Positions 50,676 through 59,159 of a stretch of DNA of 64,000 bases are shown piece after piece. A model generated the notes under the pieces. That model was not told the origin of the DNA and searched no databases. It worked only from the letters and a program-made list of their open reading frames with translations. The first letter of the stretch is position 1. Each line of letters starts with the position of its first letter. Origin of the DNA: Chloroflexota bacterium (GTDB lineage: Bacteria > Chloroflexota > Anaerolineae > Anaerolineales > Villigracilaceae); NCBI GenBank assembly GCA_029782225.1, contig JAKOVF010000440.1, positions 55,635 through 119,634 on the forward strand, in the 5' to 3' direction. The position numbers and the translations under genes are program-made.

Positions 50676-51964
50676 GCCTGGGCTGTGGCCGGGACGGCCT
50701 GGACCACTTCGCCGCGTTTGACGCCCAGCATCAGTGACAACGCGATCAACATAAACACCGGCGCGATGATCATGATGATGTTGTAGTTATTGCCGGTGAG
50801 CTGGATCGCCCAGCCATTGACGTTTGGCCCGACGATGGCAGAGAAGGTGGAAAAGAGATAGTACAGTCCAGTGAAAGTTCCCACGCGGGCCGCACTGGTG
50901 AGATCCACGATCATGGGCAGAGAGTTGATGTTGACGCACGCCCAGCCGATGCCGCCGATGATCAACAGGACGCCTGCCATGGTGAGCATGCGCGCGCCGC
51001 CTTCCACAAGCGGGATGCCGACCAACGGCAATGGAGCAATCGCTGTGAGCAACGCTGTTGCCGGTGTAATATATAGCAGAAGCAATACCAGGCTAAGCGT
51101 GACCAGACCGATGATTATTGTGATGCGGCGGCCGATCCTGCCGGCAATGAGGCCGGATGGAATGGCGAACAGAACAAAAAACAGGGGCAGGACTGAGAGC
51201 AGCGTTGCACCATCGCCCGGGTTCAGCCCCAGATGATTCTTGGCGTACAGCGTAAAGAATGTCTCCACCGCCGAGAAGCCAACGAACCAGAAGAAGATGG
51301 CAAACAGAATTCGCAGGCCGCTTTTGTCCTCTTCATTTGCCATTTCGCGCAGGCTTTCGAAGATGCCGGGTTGCTTTTCCCCCTGCTCATATTCCTTTGG
51401 TTCTTCGATGAAGAAATATACAACCAGCGCAGCCAGGATGACCAAAACCGAGCCGAGCCAGAATGGGAAGTTGGGACTCATCTTGTAGAGCATACCGCCC
51501 GTCTGTAACGCAACGATGGTGCCAACCCCACCCATGAAGTTGATGACGCCGTTGGCCTGTGAGCGGAATTTTGAGGGCGTGATGTCAGGCATGAGTGCCA
51601 CGACCGGCGTCCGCCACAGCGCCGCGCTCAAGAGTGTAGTGCTGGTGCACGCCACGAATAGCGGCAGGATGGCCGCCATGGGGATGAATCCAAATGCCAC
51701 CGCGGTAATTGGTGCGCCAATCAGGATAAAGGGGATGCGACGTCCGAGCGGCGTGCGCAACCGGTCCGACCACGCGCCGACCGGCGGCTGGATGAACAAA
51801 GCCGCGATGTTGTCGAGCGTCATGAAGAAGCCGATGATTCCTGTTGCAATATGGAATTTTTCAGAGAGAAATATGGGGACAAAAGCGTTATACACACCCC
51901 AGATCACGCTGACGCCAAAGAAACCGAAACCGAGCAGGAAGGTCTTGCCGTAGTTGAGACGCAT
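50672..51964 (-). CDS. MFS transporter (SLC45/GPH-like)
   Basis: A 430-residue permease with twelve predicted helices. GAWSDRLRTPLGRRIPFIL is the MFS loop 2-3 motif in the form found in SLC45-like sugar carriers. ARVGTFTGLYYLFSTFSAI in the second half also fits that group. Import of a disaccharide or similar solute with protons is the best guess. The frame is open to 52048, but the ATG at 51964 follows GGAGG. The upstream region is repeat sequence. Confidence 0.85.
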   Translation of the reverse strand: MRLNYGKTFLLGFGFFGVSVIWGVYNAFVPIFLSEKFHIATGIIGFFMTLDNIAALFIQPPVGAWSDRLRTPLGRRIPFILIGAPITAVAFGFIPMAAILPLFVACTSTTLLSAALWRTPVVALMPDITPSKFRSQANGVINFMGGVGTIVALQTGGMLYKMSPNFPFWLGSVLVILAALVVYFFIEEPKEYEQGEKQPGIFESLREMANEEDKSGLRILFAIFFWFVGFSAVETFFTLYAKNHLGLNPGDGATLLSVLPLFFVLFAIPSGLIAGRIGRRITIIIGLVTLSLVLLLLYITPATALLTAIAPLPLVGIPLVEGGARMLTMAGVLLIIGGIGWACVNINSLPMIVDLTSAARVGTFTGLYYLFSTFSAIVGPNVNGWAIQLTGNNYNIIMIIAPVFMLIALSLMLGVKRGEVVQAVPATAQA

Positions 51965-51987
51965 CGTGTCCTCCAGAAATTTTCGCG

Positions 51988-52095
51988 CTGAGCGGAGCCG
52001 TAGGCGCAGTCGAAGCGCAGCAGTTGCTAAACTACTTTGCTTCTGCAAACCCGTCCTTCGACCATGCCGCCCGGCAAACGGACGGCTCCGCTCAG
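51988..52095. repeat. Nested inverted repeat at the trmD stop
   Basis: CTGAGCGGAGCCG (51988-52000) pairs exactly with CGGCTCCGCTCAG (52083-52095). Inside, GTCGAAG (52009-52015) pairs with CTTCGAC (52056-52062). The trmD stop codon (52094-52092 on the minus strand) lies in the right arm. A related GCGGAG...GTCGAAG tract stands at 20771. Confidence 0.65.
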
Positions 52096-52829
52096 GACGA
52101 AGAATCGTTTTTCAATTTCTCCAGAAATCTAAGGTCTTCCTTCGTCAGCTCAGCTTTTTCCAGTAAATCGGGTCTCTTCCGGTAAGTACGCAATAAGGAT
52201 TGTTCGCGCCGCCACCTGTCGATTTTTGCGTGGTCGCCCGAGAGCAGGATATCCGGCACTTTCCACCCCTGAAACTCCGGCGGACGCGTGTAATGCGGGT
52301 ACTCCAGCAAACCGGAAGCGTGAGAGTCATCCTGTGCGCCGGTGGGATCTCCCAGTACGTCAGGCAACAGCCGCGAGACCGCGTCGATCACGATCAACGC
52401 GGGGAGTTCGCCGCCGGTCAGTACATAATCTCCGATGGAAATTTCATCCGTGACGAGGTGTTCGCGAATGCGTTCATCCACGCCCTCATAGCGGCCGCAG
52501 ATCAATGCGATCTTTTCGTAATGGGATAACTCCTCGGCCACGCGCTGGTCGAAGACCCGTCCCTGCGGGGTGAGCAAAATCACCGGGACTCCACTCCCGG
52601 GTCCCAGAATCGAAGCGACTGCCTCGAAAACAGGTTCCGGTTTCATCACCATGCCTCCGCCTCCGCCATAAGGCATATCGTCGGTCGTGTGATGCTTGTC
52701 GTGTGTGTAATCGCGGATATTGTGAATGCGCACGTCGATCAGTCCCCGCTCGCGGGCGCGTTTGAGAATGCTGGTCTCAAGGTAGGGGGGGAAAACTTCA
52801 GGCAGGAGGGTGAAGACCTCGAACTGCAT
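52092..52829 (-). CDS. trmD: tRNA (guanine37-N1)-methyltransferase TrmD
   Basis: A 245-residue SPOUT methyltransferase that methylates G37 of tRNAs from S-adenosylmethionine and prevents frameshifts. [15 protein letters not shown] opens the protein. [13 protein letters not shown] and [12 protein letters not shown] follow, and the trefoil-knot SAM site is [15 protein letters not shown]. The C-terminal [15 protein letters not shown] binds tRNA. Length is normal. It is not linked here to rpsP, rimM or rplS, its usual neighbours. Its last codons (SSS-stop) are encoded by repeat sequence. Confidence 0.96.
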   Translation of the reverse strand: MQFEVFTLLPEVFPPYLETSILKRARERGLIDVRIHNIRDYTHDKHHTTDDMPYGGGGGMVMKPEPVFEAVASILGPGSGVPVILLTPQGRVFDQRVAEELSHYEKIALICGRYEGVDERIREHLVTDEISIGDYVLTGGELPALIVIDAVSRLLPDVLGDPTGAQDDSHASGLLEYPHYTRPPEFQGWKVPDILLSGDHAKIDRWRREQSLLRTYRKRPDLLEKAELTKEDLRFLEKLKNDSSS

Positions 52830-52894
52830 GATTCGATTTTAGCATAAAAGGTGGCTTATTAAATTCTGCCGCGGAGATGCCAACGCAGGCGGAC

Positions 52895-52916
52895 TCCAAC
52901 GACTCCAGTCGTTGGA
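52895..52916. repeat. Palindromic element upstream of the TPR genes
   Basis: TCCAACGAC (52895-52903) and GTCGTTGGA (52908-52916) pair perfectly around TCCA. The layout matches the element at 22273, with both sides of the stem changed in step (AAGTC/GACTT there, ACGAC/GTCGT here). Confidence 0.65.
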
Positions 52917-53052
52917 ACTCCAGAGTAGGGATACTTTTGACTCCGGAGAACTTTGTAAATCTACCTTAAGAAGAATCTTAAAGCCTTGCTTGCGCCTGCG
53001 TGCGCAGGATGGTAATATCCTTTTCATGTATCTCAAAGGCAGTAAGTGGAGT

Positions 53053-54357
53053 ATGAACCGAAAGCGGACCCGGCCCAACTGGTTCCGCATTATTTTGTTA
53101 GCCCTGCTCGTGCTGGCCGGCGCGTATGTGGACCGTTTTGTGATCGCGCCGCTCCCGCCGGTTGGAGTTCCCACGCCTACAGTTACCCGTGCTCCCGAAT
53201 CCTTTATCACAGAAGGAGATCAATTGTTCAAGGACGGCAAACTGCCGCAAGCCATCGAAGCCTATAAGCAGGCCATTGCTGCCCAGCCGGATAACCCCGC
53301 TATTTATGTTACGCTGGCGCGTGTGCAGGTTTTTGCCGGTCAGTATAAGGATGCACAAACGAGCGCGGAAGATGCCATCCTGCTCAACGCGGACAATTCA
53401 ATGGCACATGCGGTCCTCGCCTGGTCGCTCGATTTTCAGGGAGATTATGTCAAGGCGCAGGATGAGATCAAACGCGCGCTCGTACTGGATTCAAACAACG
53501 CCATTGCACATGCCTATTACGCGGAAATCCTGATGGATGCCAGCTCAACTGGCGCAGGAGAACTGGGCGGTCTTGAGAAATCGATCGAGGAATCAAAGGT
53601 TGCCGTGGGACTCGCCCCCGACCTGCTCGAAACGCGCCGCGCTCGCGCGTACATCTACGAGAATACCAGCAACTTTGAAGAAGCAGTTCGTGAATACCAG
53701 GCCGCAATTGCGATCAACCCGAATATCGCGGCCCTGCACATTGCCCTGGGCCGCAGTTATCGCGGTCTCGGAATTTATGATCAGGCCATTCAGGAATACA
53801 ACCAGGCCATTTCGCTAAATCCCGATGATCCAACGCCATATTTGTACACTTCCCGTGCCTATGCGGCGGTGGGGGAATTTCAAAAAGCACTGCAATATGC
53901 GCAGTCGGCGGTACAGGTCAATCCCACCGATTCCAGCCTGCGCGGCAACCTGGGTGTGATGTACTATCGCAATCTTTACTGGCCCGAAGCTGCCACCGAG
54001 CTAGGTTACGTGGTCAATGGCGGTTTTACCGAGGAGGGGGACAGAATCGATTCCATCAACCTGATTCCTGATCCGCGCATTGCCGAGTTCTATTACACCT
54101 ACGGCCTGGCTCTGGCACGGATCAACCGCTGCGGTGAAGCTTTGCCGGTCGCGCAGATGCTTCAAGCCCGCGTCCCTTCGGATGAGGATGCCCAATACAA
54201 CGCGATCGAGATCATTAATAGATGCCAGCAGAACCTGGATACGACGCCCACCCCGGGCGAGACTCCGGTGGCAACTGAATCCGCTTCCCCGCCGCCCTCT
54301 GGCGGGGCTTCAACCGAGACACCCACACCGGAAGAGATTGCAACCCCCACGCCATGA
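53053..54357 (+). CDS. Membrane-anchored TPR protein 1
   Basis: A 434-residue protein with one N-terminal helix (about 12-30) and then about eight TPR units from residue 48. Examples are EAYKQAIAAQPDNPAIYVTL, AIQEYNQAISLNPDDPTPYL and ALQYAQSAVQVNPTDSSLRG. The last 35 residues are rich in Thr and Pro. The N terminus is basic (NRKRTRPNW) and so is cytoplasmic, and the TPR domain is outside. It probably scaffolds protein contacts at the cell surface. The frame is open to 52912. The ATG at 53053 is chosen before the helix, and 53026 is an alternative. It overlaps the next gene by four bases. Confidence 0.82.
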   Translation: MNRKRTRPNWFRIILLALLVLAGAYVDRFVIAPLPPVGVPTPTVTRAPESFITEGDQLFKDGKLPQAIEAYKQAIAAQPDNPAIYVTLARVQVFAGQYKDAQTSAEDAILLNADNSMAHAVLAWSLDFQGDYVKAQDEIKRALVLDSNNAIAHAYYAEILMDASSTGAGELGGLEKSIEESKVAVGLAPDLLETRRARAYIYENTSNFEEAVREYQAAIAINPNIAALHIALGRSYRGLGIYDQAIQEYNQAISLNPDDPTPYLYTSRAYAAVGEFQKALQYAQSAVQVNPTDSSLRGNLGVMYYRNLYWPEAATELGYVVNGGFTEEGDRIDSINLIPDPRIAEFYYTYGLALARINRCGEALPVAQMLQARVPSDEDAQYNAIEIINRCQQNLDTTPTPGETPVATESASPPPSGGASTETPTPEEIATPTP

Positions 54358-55841
54358 ACGTCAATCGTAAGCGCCCCCTTTTCCAACGCCGCAGTGAATC
54401 CAACATCTACCGCATGTTCTTCTGGGTGATCCTCATCCTGGGAGGCATCTGGTTGATCCGTTCGGTACAGCAGGGTGAGATCAAACCCCTGTTTGAGGCG
54501 CCCCCCACTCCCACGCGCACCTCAGACTCCTACAAACTTGAGGCAGAGGCACTTTTCACGGCCGGTAAGTTGAATGACGCGGTGGATACCAATGGCAACG
54601 TTATCTCGATTGGCGCGATCACTGCTTATCAGCAGGCAATCCATGTTAACCCGAACGACGCGGAGGCCCTGGCAAACCTGGCACGCATCCAGACTTATTC
54701 CACCCAGCTATTGACCTCCGACCCCGAGCGCAAAGCGCGGCTTGCCGAAGCCCTCGCCTCCATTGACGAAGCTGTGAAGATCGCGCCGGATGACAGCCTG
54801 GTGCATGCCATCCGTTCCTTTGTACTGGACTGGAATGCAAACAAGAGTATCGTCTGCACACCGGCGGAACTGGCAGCCAGGGGAAACTGTCAGGAATTCG
54901 AGAAGCTTTTGGCCGAAGCAGATCAGGAGTCCACGCGTGCTCGTCAACTGGATAATGCCAATCCGCTCGCGCTTGCTTACTTTGCCGAGATCCTGGTTGA
55001 TCAGCAGAAATGGACACAGGCTCAGCAGGTCATAGATCAGGCGCTCACCATTGATTCATCCAAGATGGATGTGCACCGCGTTCATGCCTACGTGTTGGAG
55101 TCACTCGGAGAATATAGCCTCGCCATTGAAGCCTATGACAAAGCGATTGCTCTGGCCCCCAATCTCACCTTTCTCTATTTGCGTGCAGGCTTGAATTATC
55201 GTGTTCTGGCCCTGAATAGTCCGAATGAGGAAGTGGGCAATCAATTATATGAAAAGGCGCTCGAATATTTCGATAAGGCTGCGCGCATCAACCAGCAGTT
55301 AGGGATTCAGGACCCTGTCCCGCTCATTTCAATTGCCAAGACCTATTCCCAAATGGGTCAGTTTTTCGTGGCGCTCCGCAACATCGAAAAAGCCCTGGAG
55401 TTCCAACCTTATAACCCTGATATCTATGGTCAATTGGGTGTAATCTATTATAAGAACCGCAATTATGAAGGTTCCATCCCTGCCTTGAAGTGCGCGCTGC
55501 TTGGATGCAGTGCAAAAGAGTCTTGCGATGTCCGCGGTGGATGTGCAGAGGGGGATCCGGGTGTGGATGTGGTGGGGCTGGAGCTTTCGTCCAGTACGCT
55601 TGATTACTATATCTATTATGGTTCTGCACTTGCGCTGCTGGGTCCGCTCAACGATACCTACTGCCCCGAGTCCAACCGGGTGATGAAACAAATCCGGGAC
55701 GCGGGTTATACGAGCGATCCGATCACGGCTCGCAATGTGGAAGCCAACGAACTGATCTGTGACCCGAACTATGAGCCGCCTGCCACCGGAACTCCAGCTG
55801 CAACCGACACGCCGGGGCTCATCGCCACAGCTACTCCCTAA
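54354..55841 (+). CDS. Membrane-anchored TPR protein 2
   Basis: A 495-residue paralog of the preceding protein. A basic N terminus and one helix (about 22-38) lead to an extracellular TPR array (ITAYQQAIHVNPNDAEALAN, LAIEAYDKAIALAPNLTFLY, ALRNIEKALEFQPYNPDIYG). An inserted Cys-rich stretch near 377-397 (CALLGCSAKESCDVRGGC) is not found in copy 1. The C terminus is again Thr/Pro/Ala-rich. The ATGA overlap shows that the two are made together, so they may form one complex. Confidence 0.82.
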   Translation: MNVNRKRPLFQRRSESNIYRMFFWVILILGGIWLIRSVQQGEIKPLFEAPPTPTRTSDSYKLEAEALFTAGKLNDAVDTNGNVISIGAITAYQQAIHVNPNDAEALANLARIQTYSTQLLTSDPERKARLAEALASIDEAVKIAPDDSLVHAIRSFVLDWNANKSIVCTPAELAARGNCQEFEKLLAEADQESTRARQLDNANPLALAYFAEILVDQQKWTQAQQVIDQALTIDSSKMDVHRVHAYVLESLGEYSLAIEAYDKAIALAPNLTFLYLRAGLNYRVLALNSPNEEVGNQLYEKALEYFDKAARINQQLGIQDPVPLISIAKTYSQMGQFFVALRNIEKALEFQPYNPDIYGQLGVIYYKNRNYEGSIPALKCALLGCSAKESCDVRGGCAEGDPGVDVVGLELSSSTLDYYIYYGSALALLGPLNDTYCPESNRVMKQIRDAGYTSDPITARNVEANELICDPNYEPPATGTPAATDTPGLIATATP

Positions 55842-55864
55842 AACAGAACAAAAATTCTGTTATA

Positions 55865-55901
55865 CTCACCTCACCCTTGGCCCCTCTCCTGCAAGGAGAG
55901 G
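55865..55901 (+). repeat. C-rich palindromic repeat upstream of radA
   Basis: CTCACCTCACCCTTGGCCCC followed by TCTCCTGCAAGGAGAGG forms a hairpin (CCTCTCCT/AGGAGAGG, 55883-55901). It is related to the element at 13765. It reads in frame with radA up to 55877, which explains the open frame before the real start. Confidence 0.65.
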
Positions 55902-55909
55902 CGAGAGAG

Positions 55910-57325
55910 ATGAATATGGCAAAATCACATACGCGTTATGTCTGTCAACAATGTGGACGTGTGGCGGCTTCGTACATGGGCAAATGCCCGCAGTGCGGAT
56001 CGTTCAACAGCATGGTCGAGGAGATCATCCACGATGAGCCGGTGACCAAGAACCCTGCGGTTCGCGGCCTGACCGGGAGATCTGCTCCGCGCTCGATTGG
56101 GGAGGTCAGCGGCGATTCAGAGGATCGAATCCACCTGCCCATTGGCGAGTTTGCGCGCGTGCTGGGAGGCGGGATTGTGCCCGGCTCCATTGTGCTCGTG
56201 GGCGGAGACCCTGGTATTGGCAAGTCCACGTTGATGCTGCAAATGGCAGTGGAAATGGGGACGAAGTTGCGTGTTCTGTATGTTTCGGGGGAGGAATCTG
56301 AGCGGCAGATCAAAATGCGGGCCGTCCGTTTACAGGATAAGAAAGAACTCCCTGCCAATCTATTCCTGGTCACGGAGACGAACCTGGAAGTCATCCTCAA
56401 CCACGTCAACGATGTCAAACCTGATCTGTTGATCATCGATTCCATCCAGACAGTCTATCTCTCGCAACTGGATTCATCGGCTGGCTCTGTTTCGCAGGTA
56501 CGTGAGTGTTCCTCTCAATTGCGCGAGCTGGCAAAGACACGTGGCGTGTCTGTGTTTGTGATCGGGCACGTGACCAAGGAAGGGACCATTGCTGGTCCAC
56601 GCGTGCTTGAGCATATTGTGGATACCGTCCTTTATCTGGAAGGAGACCGCTTCCAGGCGTATCGTCTCCTGCGCTCGGTGAAGAATCGCTTCGGCGCGAC
56701 CTCGGAAGTGGGCGTGTTCGAGATGCGCGAAGGCGGCCTGGCGGAAGTTACGAATCCCTCCGAAGTGTTTCTTGCAGAGCGAATGATCAACGCACCGGGT
56801 TCGGCCATTGCTGTGACGATGGAGGGGACGCGTCCCATCCTGGTGGAAATCCAGGGACTCACGTCTCCCACGCAATTTGGCAATGCACGTCGCACAGCTA
56901 ATGGCGTGGACTTCAATCGTCTGCTCCTGATCGCGGCGGTGCTGACACGGCGTGTGGGCTTGAAACTCGGCGAGCAGGATGTCTTTGTCAACGTGGTAGG
57001 CGGCATCCAGATCGATGAACCGGCTGCAGACCTGGCCGTTGCCGCGGCGATCACTTCTTCGTGGAAAGATGTGCCGGTGCGTGCAGATGCAGCATTGATC
57101 GGCGAGATCGGTCTTGCCGGTGAATTGCGCGTGCCGGGTCAAATGGCGGCGCGCCTGCGTGAAGCCGCGAAGTTGGGATTCAGAGTTGCCATTGTGCCCA
57201 AAGCCATCCGCAAGTCTGAACCCTATCCAAAAGACATTGAGATCATTGAAGTGCGTTCCGTCCAGCAGGGATTGGACGCGGCGCTCAGAGCGGCGGAATT
57301 GCCAAAAGCACAAAAGATCGCCTGA
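55910..57325 (+). CDS. radA: DNA repair/recombination protein RadA
   Basis: A 471-residue RecA-family helicase that drives branch migration of recombination intermediates. A C4 zinc finger at the N terminus has Cys12, Cys15, Cys26 and Cys29. The P-loop GGDPGIGKST is at about 98-107. The RadA-specific KNRFG motif is at 258-262. The C-terminal Lon-like domain (NVVGGIQIDEPAADLAVAAA) completes the protein. The ATG at 55910 or the one at 55916 is the likely start. The TTG at 55877 is within the repeat and is not favoured. Confidence 0.95.
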   Translation: MNMAKSHTRYVCQQCGRVAASYMGKCPQCGSFNSMVEEIIHDEPVTKNPAVRGLTGRSAPRSIGEVSGDSEDRIHLPIGEFARVLGGGIVPGSIVLVGGDPGIGKSTLMLQMAVEMGTKLRVLYVSGEESERQIKMRAVRLQDKKELPANLFLVTETNLEVILNHVNDVKPDLLIIDSIQTVYLSQLDSSAGSVSQVRECSSQLRELAKTRGVSVFVIGHVTKEGTIAGPRVLEHIVDTVLYLEGDRFQAYRLLRSVKNRFGATSEVGVFEMREGGLAEVTNPSEVFLAERMINAPGSAIAVTMEGTRPILVEIQGLTSPTQFGNARRTANGVDFNRLLLIAAVLTRRVGLKLGEQDVFVNVVGGIQIDEPAADLAVAAAITSSWKDVPVRADAALIGEIGLAGELRVPGQMAARLREAAKLGFRVAIVPKAIRKSEPYPKDIEIIEVRSVQQGLDAALRAAELPKAQKIA

Positions 57326-57447
57326 ATTCAAATTATTTACCCCACGGTTCAATCGCATAGCGTCCATTTGGGATTGCAGGGTGAATTTTTCGATTCGCGA
57401 AACCGAGCTAACCATTTCGCCGTATATCTTCACGAAGGAGAACGGCA

Positions 57448-58299
57448 ATGAATACAAAAATCGTACTCGCACTTTTGATCCTCGCACTGGCCAGTATGGC
57501 CTGCGGGTTTAGCGTTGACATCCCCAAACATCCCACACCCGGGCCATCGACCACAGATACCATAACGGTGGCAGGCCGGGGGTCCGGTGAGACGCGTCTG
57601 AGCATTGAGTTTGGCGCAGGCAAGTTGAGTCTATCTCCCGGTACAGGCGATGAACTTGTCACAGGCACCGCCACTTACAACATCCCGGACCTAAAGCCGG
57701 AGGTCACTGAGAATGGGAATGATGTTCTCATTAAGCAGGGCAATTATCAATTCGATACTTTGCCATCCCTTGAAGGCGTCAAGAGTGAATGGGATCTAAA
57801 GCTGGGCACCACGCCGATGGATTTGACCATCAAAGGCGGCGCGCTGGACGGCACCTATGAGTTTGGCGGCCTGTCCCTGACCGCTTTGACGGTCAAAGAT
57901 GGTGCGGCCAGTGTAAACCTCTCATTCTCATCGCCGAATCAATCTGAGATGAGCATGCTGCGCTACGAAACCGGCGCTTCGAATGTAAAGCTGACAGGGC
58001 TTGCGAACGCGAACTTCAATACATTGATGTTCCAGTCTGGAGCGGGCGATTACACACTTGACTTCACTGGCGATCTCCAGCGCGACGCGACCATCACCAT
58101 CAGCAGCGGACTCAGCAATGTGATTCTCGTGATCCCTGAAAACGTCAACGCGAACCTTACCCTGGAAAGCGGTCTGACCAATGTAAACACGGTTGCGGGC
58201 TGGTCCAAGAATGGCAATTTGTATACGCAGCAGGGCGCAGGTTCAACACTGACTTTCCTGATCAAGATGGGTGCAGGCAATATCACAGTGACGCACTAA
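57448..58299 (+). CDS. Secreted beta-solenoid-like protein (toast-rack/DUF4097-like)
   Basis: A 283-residue exported protein. A hydrophobic start ends near LASMACGFSV, which may be a lipobox with weak fit or a plain signal peptide. The rest has no catalytic motif but shows a regular beta pattern (GAASVNLSFSSP, GASNVKLTGLANANFNTLMF, SGLSNVILVIPENVNANL) with the self-adjoining repeats of the toast-rack/DUF4097/LiaF-C fold. Such domains are thought to sense envelope stress or bind membrane components. The gene has GGAG before the ATG. Function is not known. Confidence 0.72.
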   Translation: MNTKIVLALLILALASMACGFSVDIPKHPTPGPSTTDTITVAGRGSGETRLSIEFGAGKLSLSPGTGDELVTGTATYNIPDLKPEVTENGNDVLIKQGNYQFDTLPSLEGVKSEWDLKLGTTPMDLTIKGGALDGTYEFGGLSLTALTVKDGAASVNLSFSSPNQSEMSMLRYETGASNVKLTGLANANFNTLMFQSGAGDYTLDFTGDLQRDATITISSGLSNVILVIPENVNANLTLESGLTNVNTVAGWSKNGNLYTQQGAGSTLTFLIKMGAGNITVTH

Positions 58300-58422
58300 A
58301 AGAAATGAGGCCTTTCAACGGGTCTTCAAGGCTTATGAACAGATTATTGCCTTGAAGATCTGTTGCTTTTGTAATCCGACCAATCCAGTCCATATTAATG
58401 TCATGTGAAAAATCGGAGTAAA

Positions 58423-58445
58423 AGGTCATATTTCATCGGTGACCT
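58423..58445. promoter_or_regulatory. Inverted repeat upstream of the Rrf2-type gene
   Basis: AGGTCA (58423-58428) and TGACCT (58440-58445) form a spaced inverted repeat 78 bases before the Rrf2-type start. It could be an operator, perhaps for autoregulation, but it does not match the IscR consensus well. A CCCAC/GTGGG pair lies about 10 bases further on. Confidence 0.35.
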
Positions 58446-58522
58446 CTATCACTTGCCCACTCACGGTGGGTACAATAAAATCGTGATTGTCGGTATTTTT
58501 TACCTTATTCAAAGAGGTTCGC

Positions 58523-58936
58523 ATGCAAATAACTCGTCAGGCTGATTACGCGGTTCGCGCTGTTCTCTATCTTGCCAAGAACGGAGATGAACGCGCCGCA
58601 ACAAGTCAGGTTGCGCAGGAACAAAACATCCCGCCTTCCTTCCTCGCCAAGATCATTTCACAGCTCTCCATTGCTGGACTTCTCCATACCTCGCGCGGCG
58701 CTCGCGGCGGCGTTACTCTTGCCCGCGAAGCCAAGGACATCTCGCTGCTCGAAGTTGTCGAAGCAATCGATGGGCCGATCCAGTTGAATGAGTGTGTGGG
58801 TGAAGGTGGCATGTGTAGTTTCGACAAAGATTGTCCGCTGCGCCCGGTTTGGTGCGAGGCGCAGGAAGAACTTGTAGCGAAGCTGAGGGCCATGAATTTC
58901 GCTCAATTGCTTGAGCAACAAGCTGCCAACGCCTGA
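58523..58936 (+). CDS. Rrf2/IscR-family Fe-S regulator
   Basis: A 137-residue winged-helix regulator. ITRQADYAVRAVLYLAKN is the family's first helix pair, and IPPSFLAKIISQLSIAGLL is the recognition part. HTSRGARGGVTLAR forms the wing. Cys91, Cys98 and Cys104 are spaced as in proteins that hold a [2Fe-2S] cluster, with another Cys at 111. It therefore should sense iron-sulfur status, redox state or NO. The ATG at 58523 follows AGAGG. No isc or suf genes are present nearby. The next gene is separated by a structured leader. Confidence 0.92.
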   Translation: MQITRQADYAVRAVLYLAKNGDERAATSQVAQEQNIPPSFLAKIISQLSIAGLLHTSRGARGGVTLAREAKDISLLEVVEAIDGPIQLNECVGEGGMCSFDKDCPLRPVWCEAQEELVAKLRAMNFAQLLEQQAANA

Positions 58937-58958
58937 AATATTCCTGTTGTCAAAATAG

Positions 58959-59126
58959 CTCCCGGCCAATGGCCGGGAGAGTGCTATTCCGGAGGGATTT
59001 AGATGGAAAAAGCTTCTTTCCCAGATATCTATTAGATGCTGACGCCCTGTAGGCGTTGGTTTGCATGGATTCTGAGAACCGCTTCTCAAGAATCTCGGAC
59101 ATGCGTCCCGGCCTATCAGTGCCGGG
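58959..59126 (+). ncRNA. Candidate structured leader RNA with several hairpins
   Basis: The 223-base gap before the lipoprotein gene holds four strong stems. They are CTCCCGGCC/GGCCGGGAG (58959-58979), ACGCC/GGCGT (59042-59056), GATTCTGAGAA/TTCTC-A-AGAATC (59068-59094) and CCCGGC/GCCGGG (59107-59126). GCATG (59063-59067) can also pair with CATGC (59100-59104) to enclose the third stem. The region has no protein-coding frame with an RBS. It matches no riboswitch class that I recognise. The lipoprotein start lies 33 bases beyond the last stem. Confidence 0.5.
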
Positions 59127-59159
59127 TCCTTTATCAGGGGATCCAAGGAGAATGATTTC

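Noticed and set aside
56474..57487. Minus-strand open frame of 337 codons
   Set aside because: It is antisense to radA and crosses its end. radA has all its motifs on the plus strand.
59042..59126. Possible c-di-GMP or molybdenum-cofactor riboswitch in the leader
   Set aside because: The conserved loop sequences and pairings of those classes, as I remember them, are not present. Only generic hairpins are shared.
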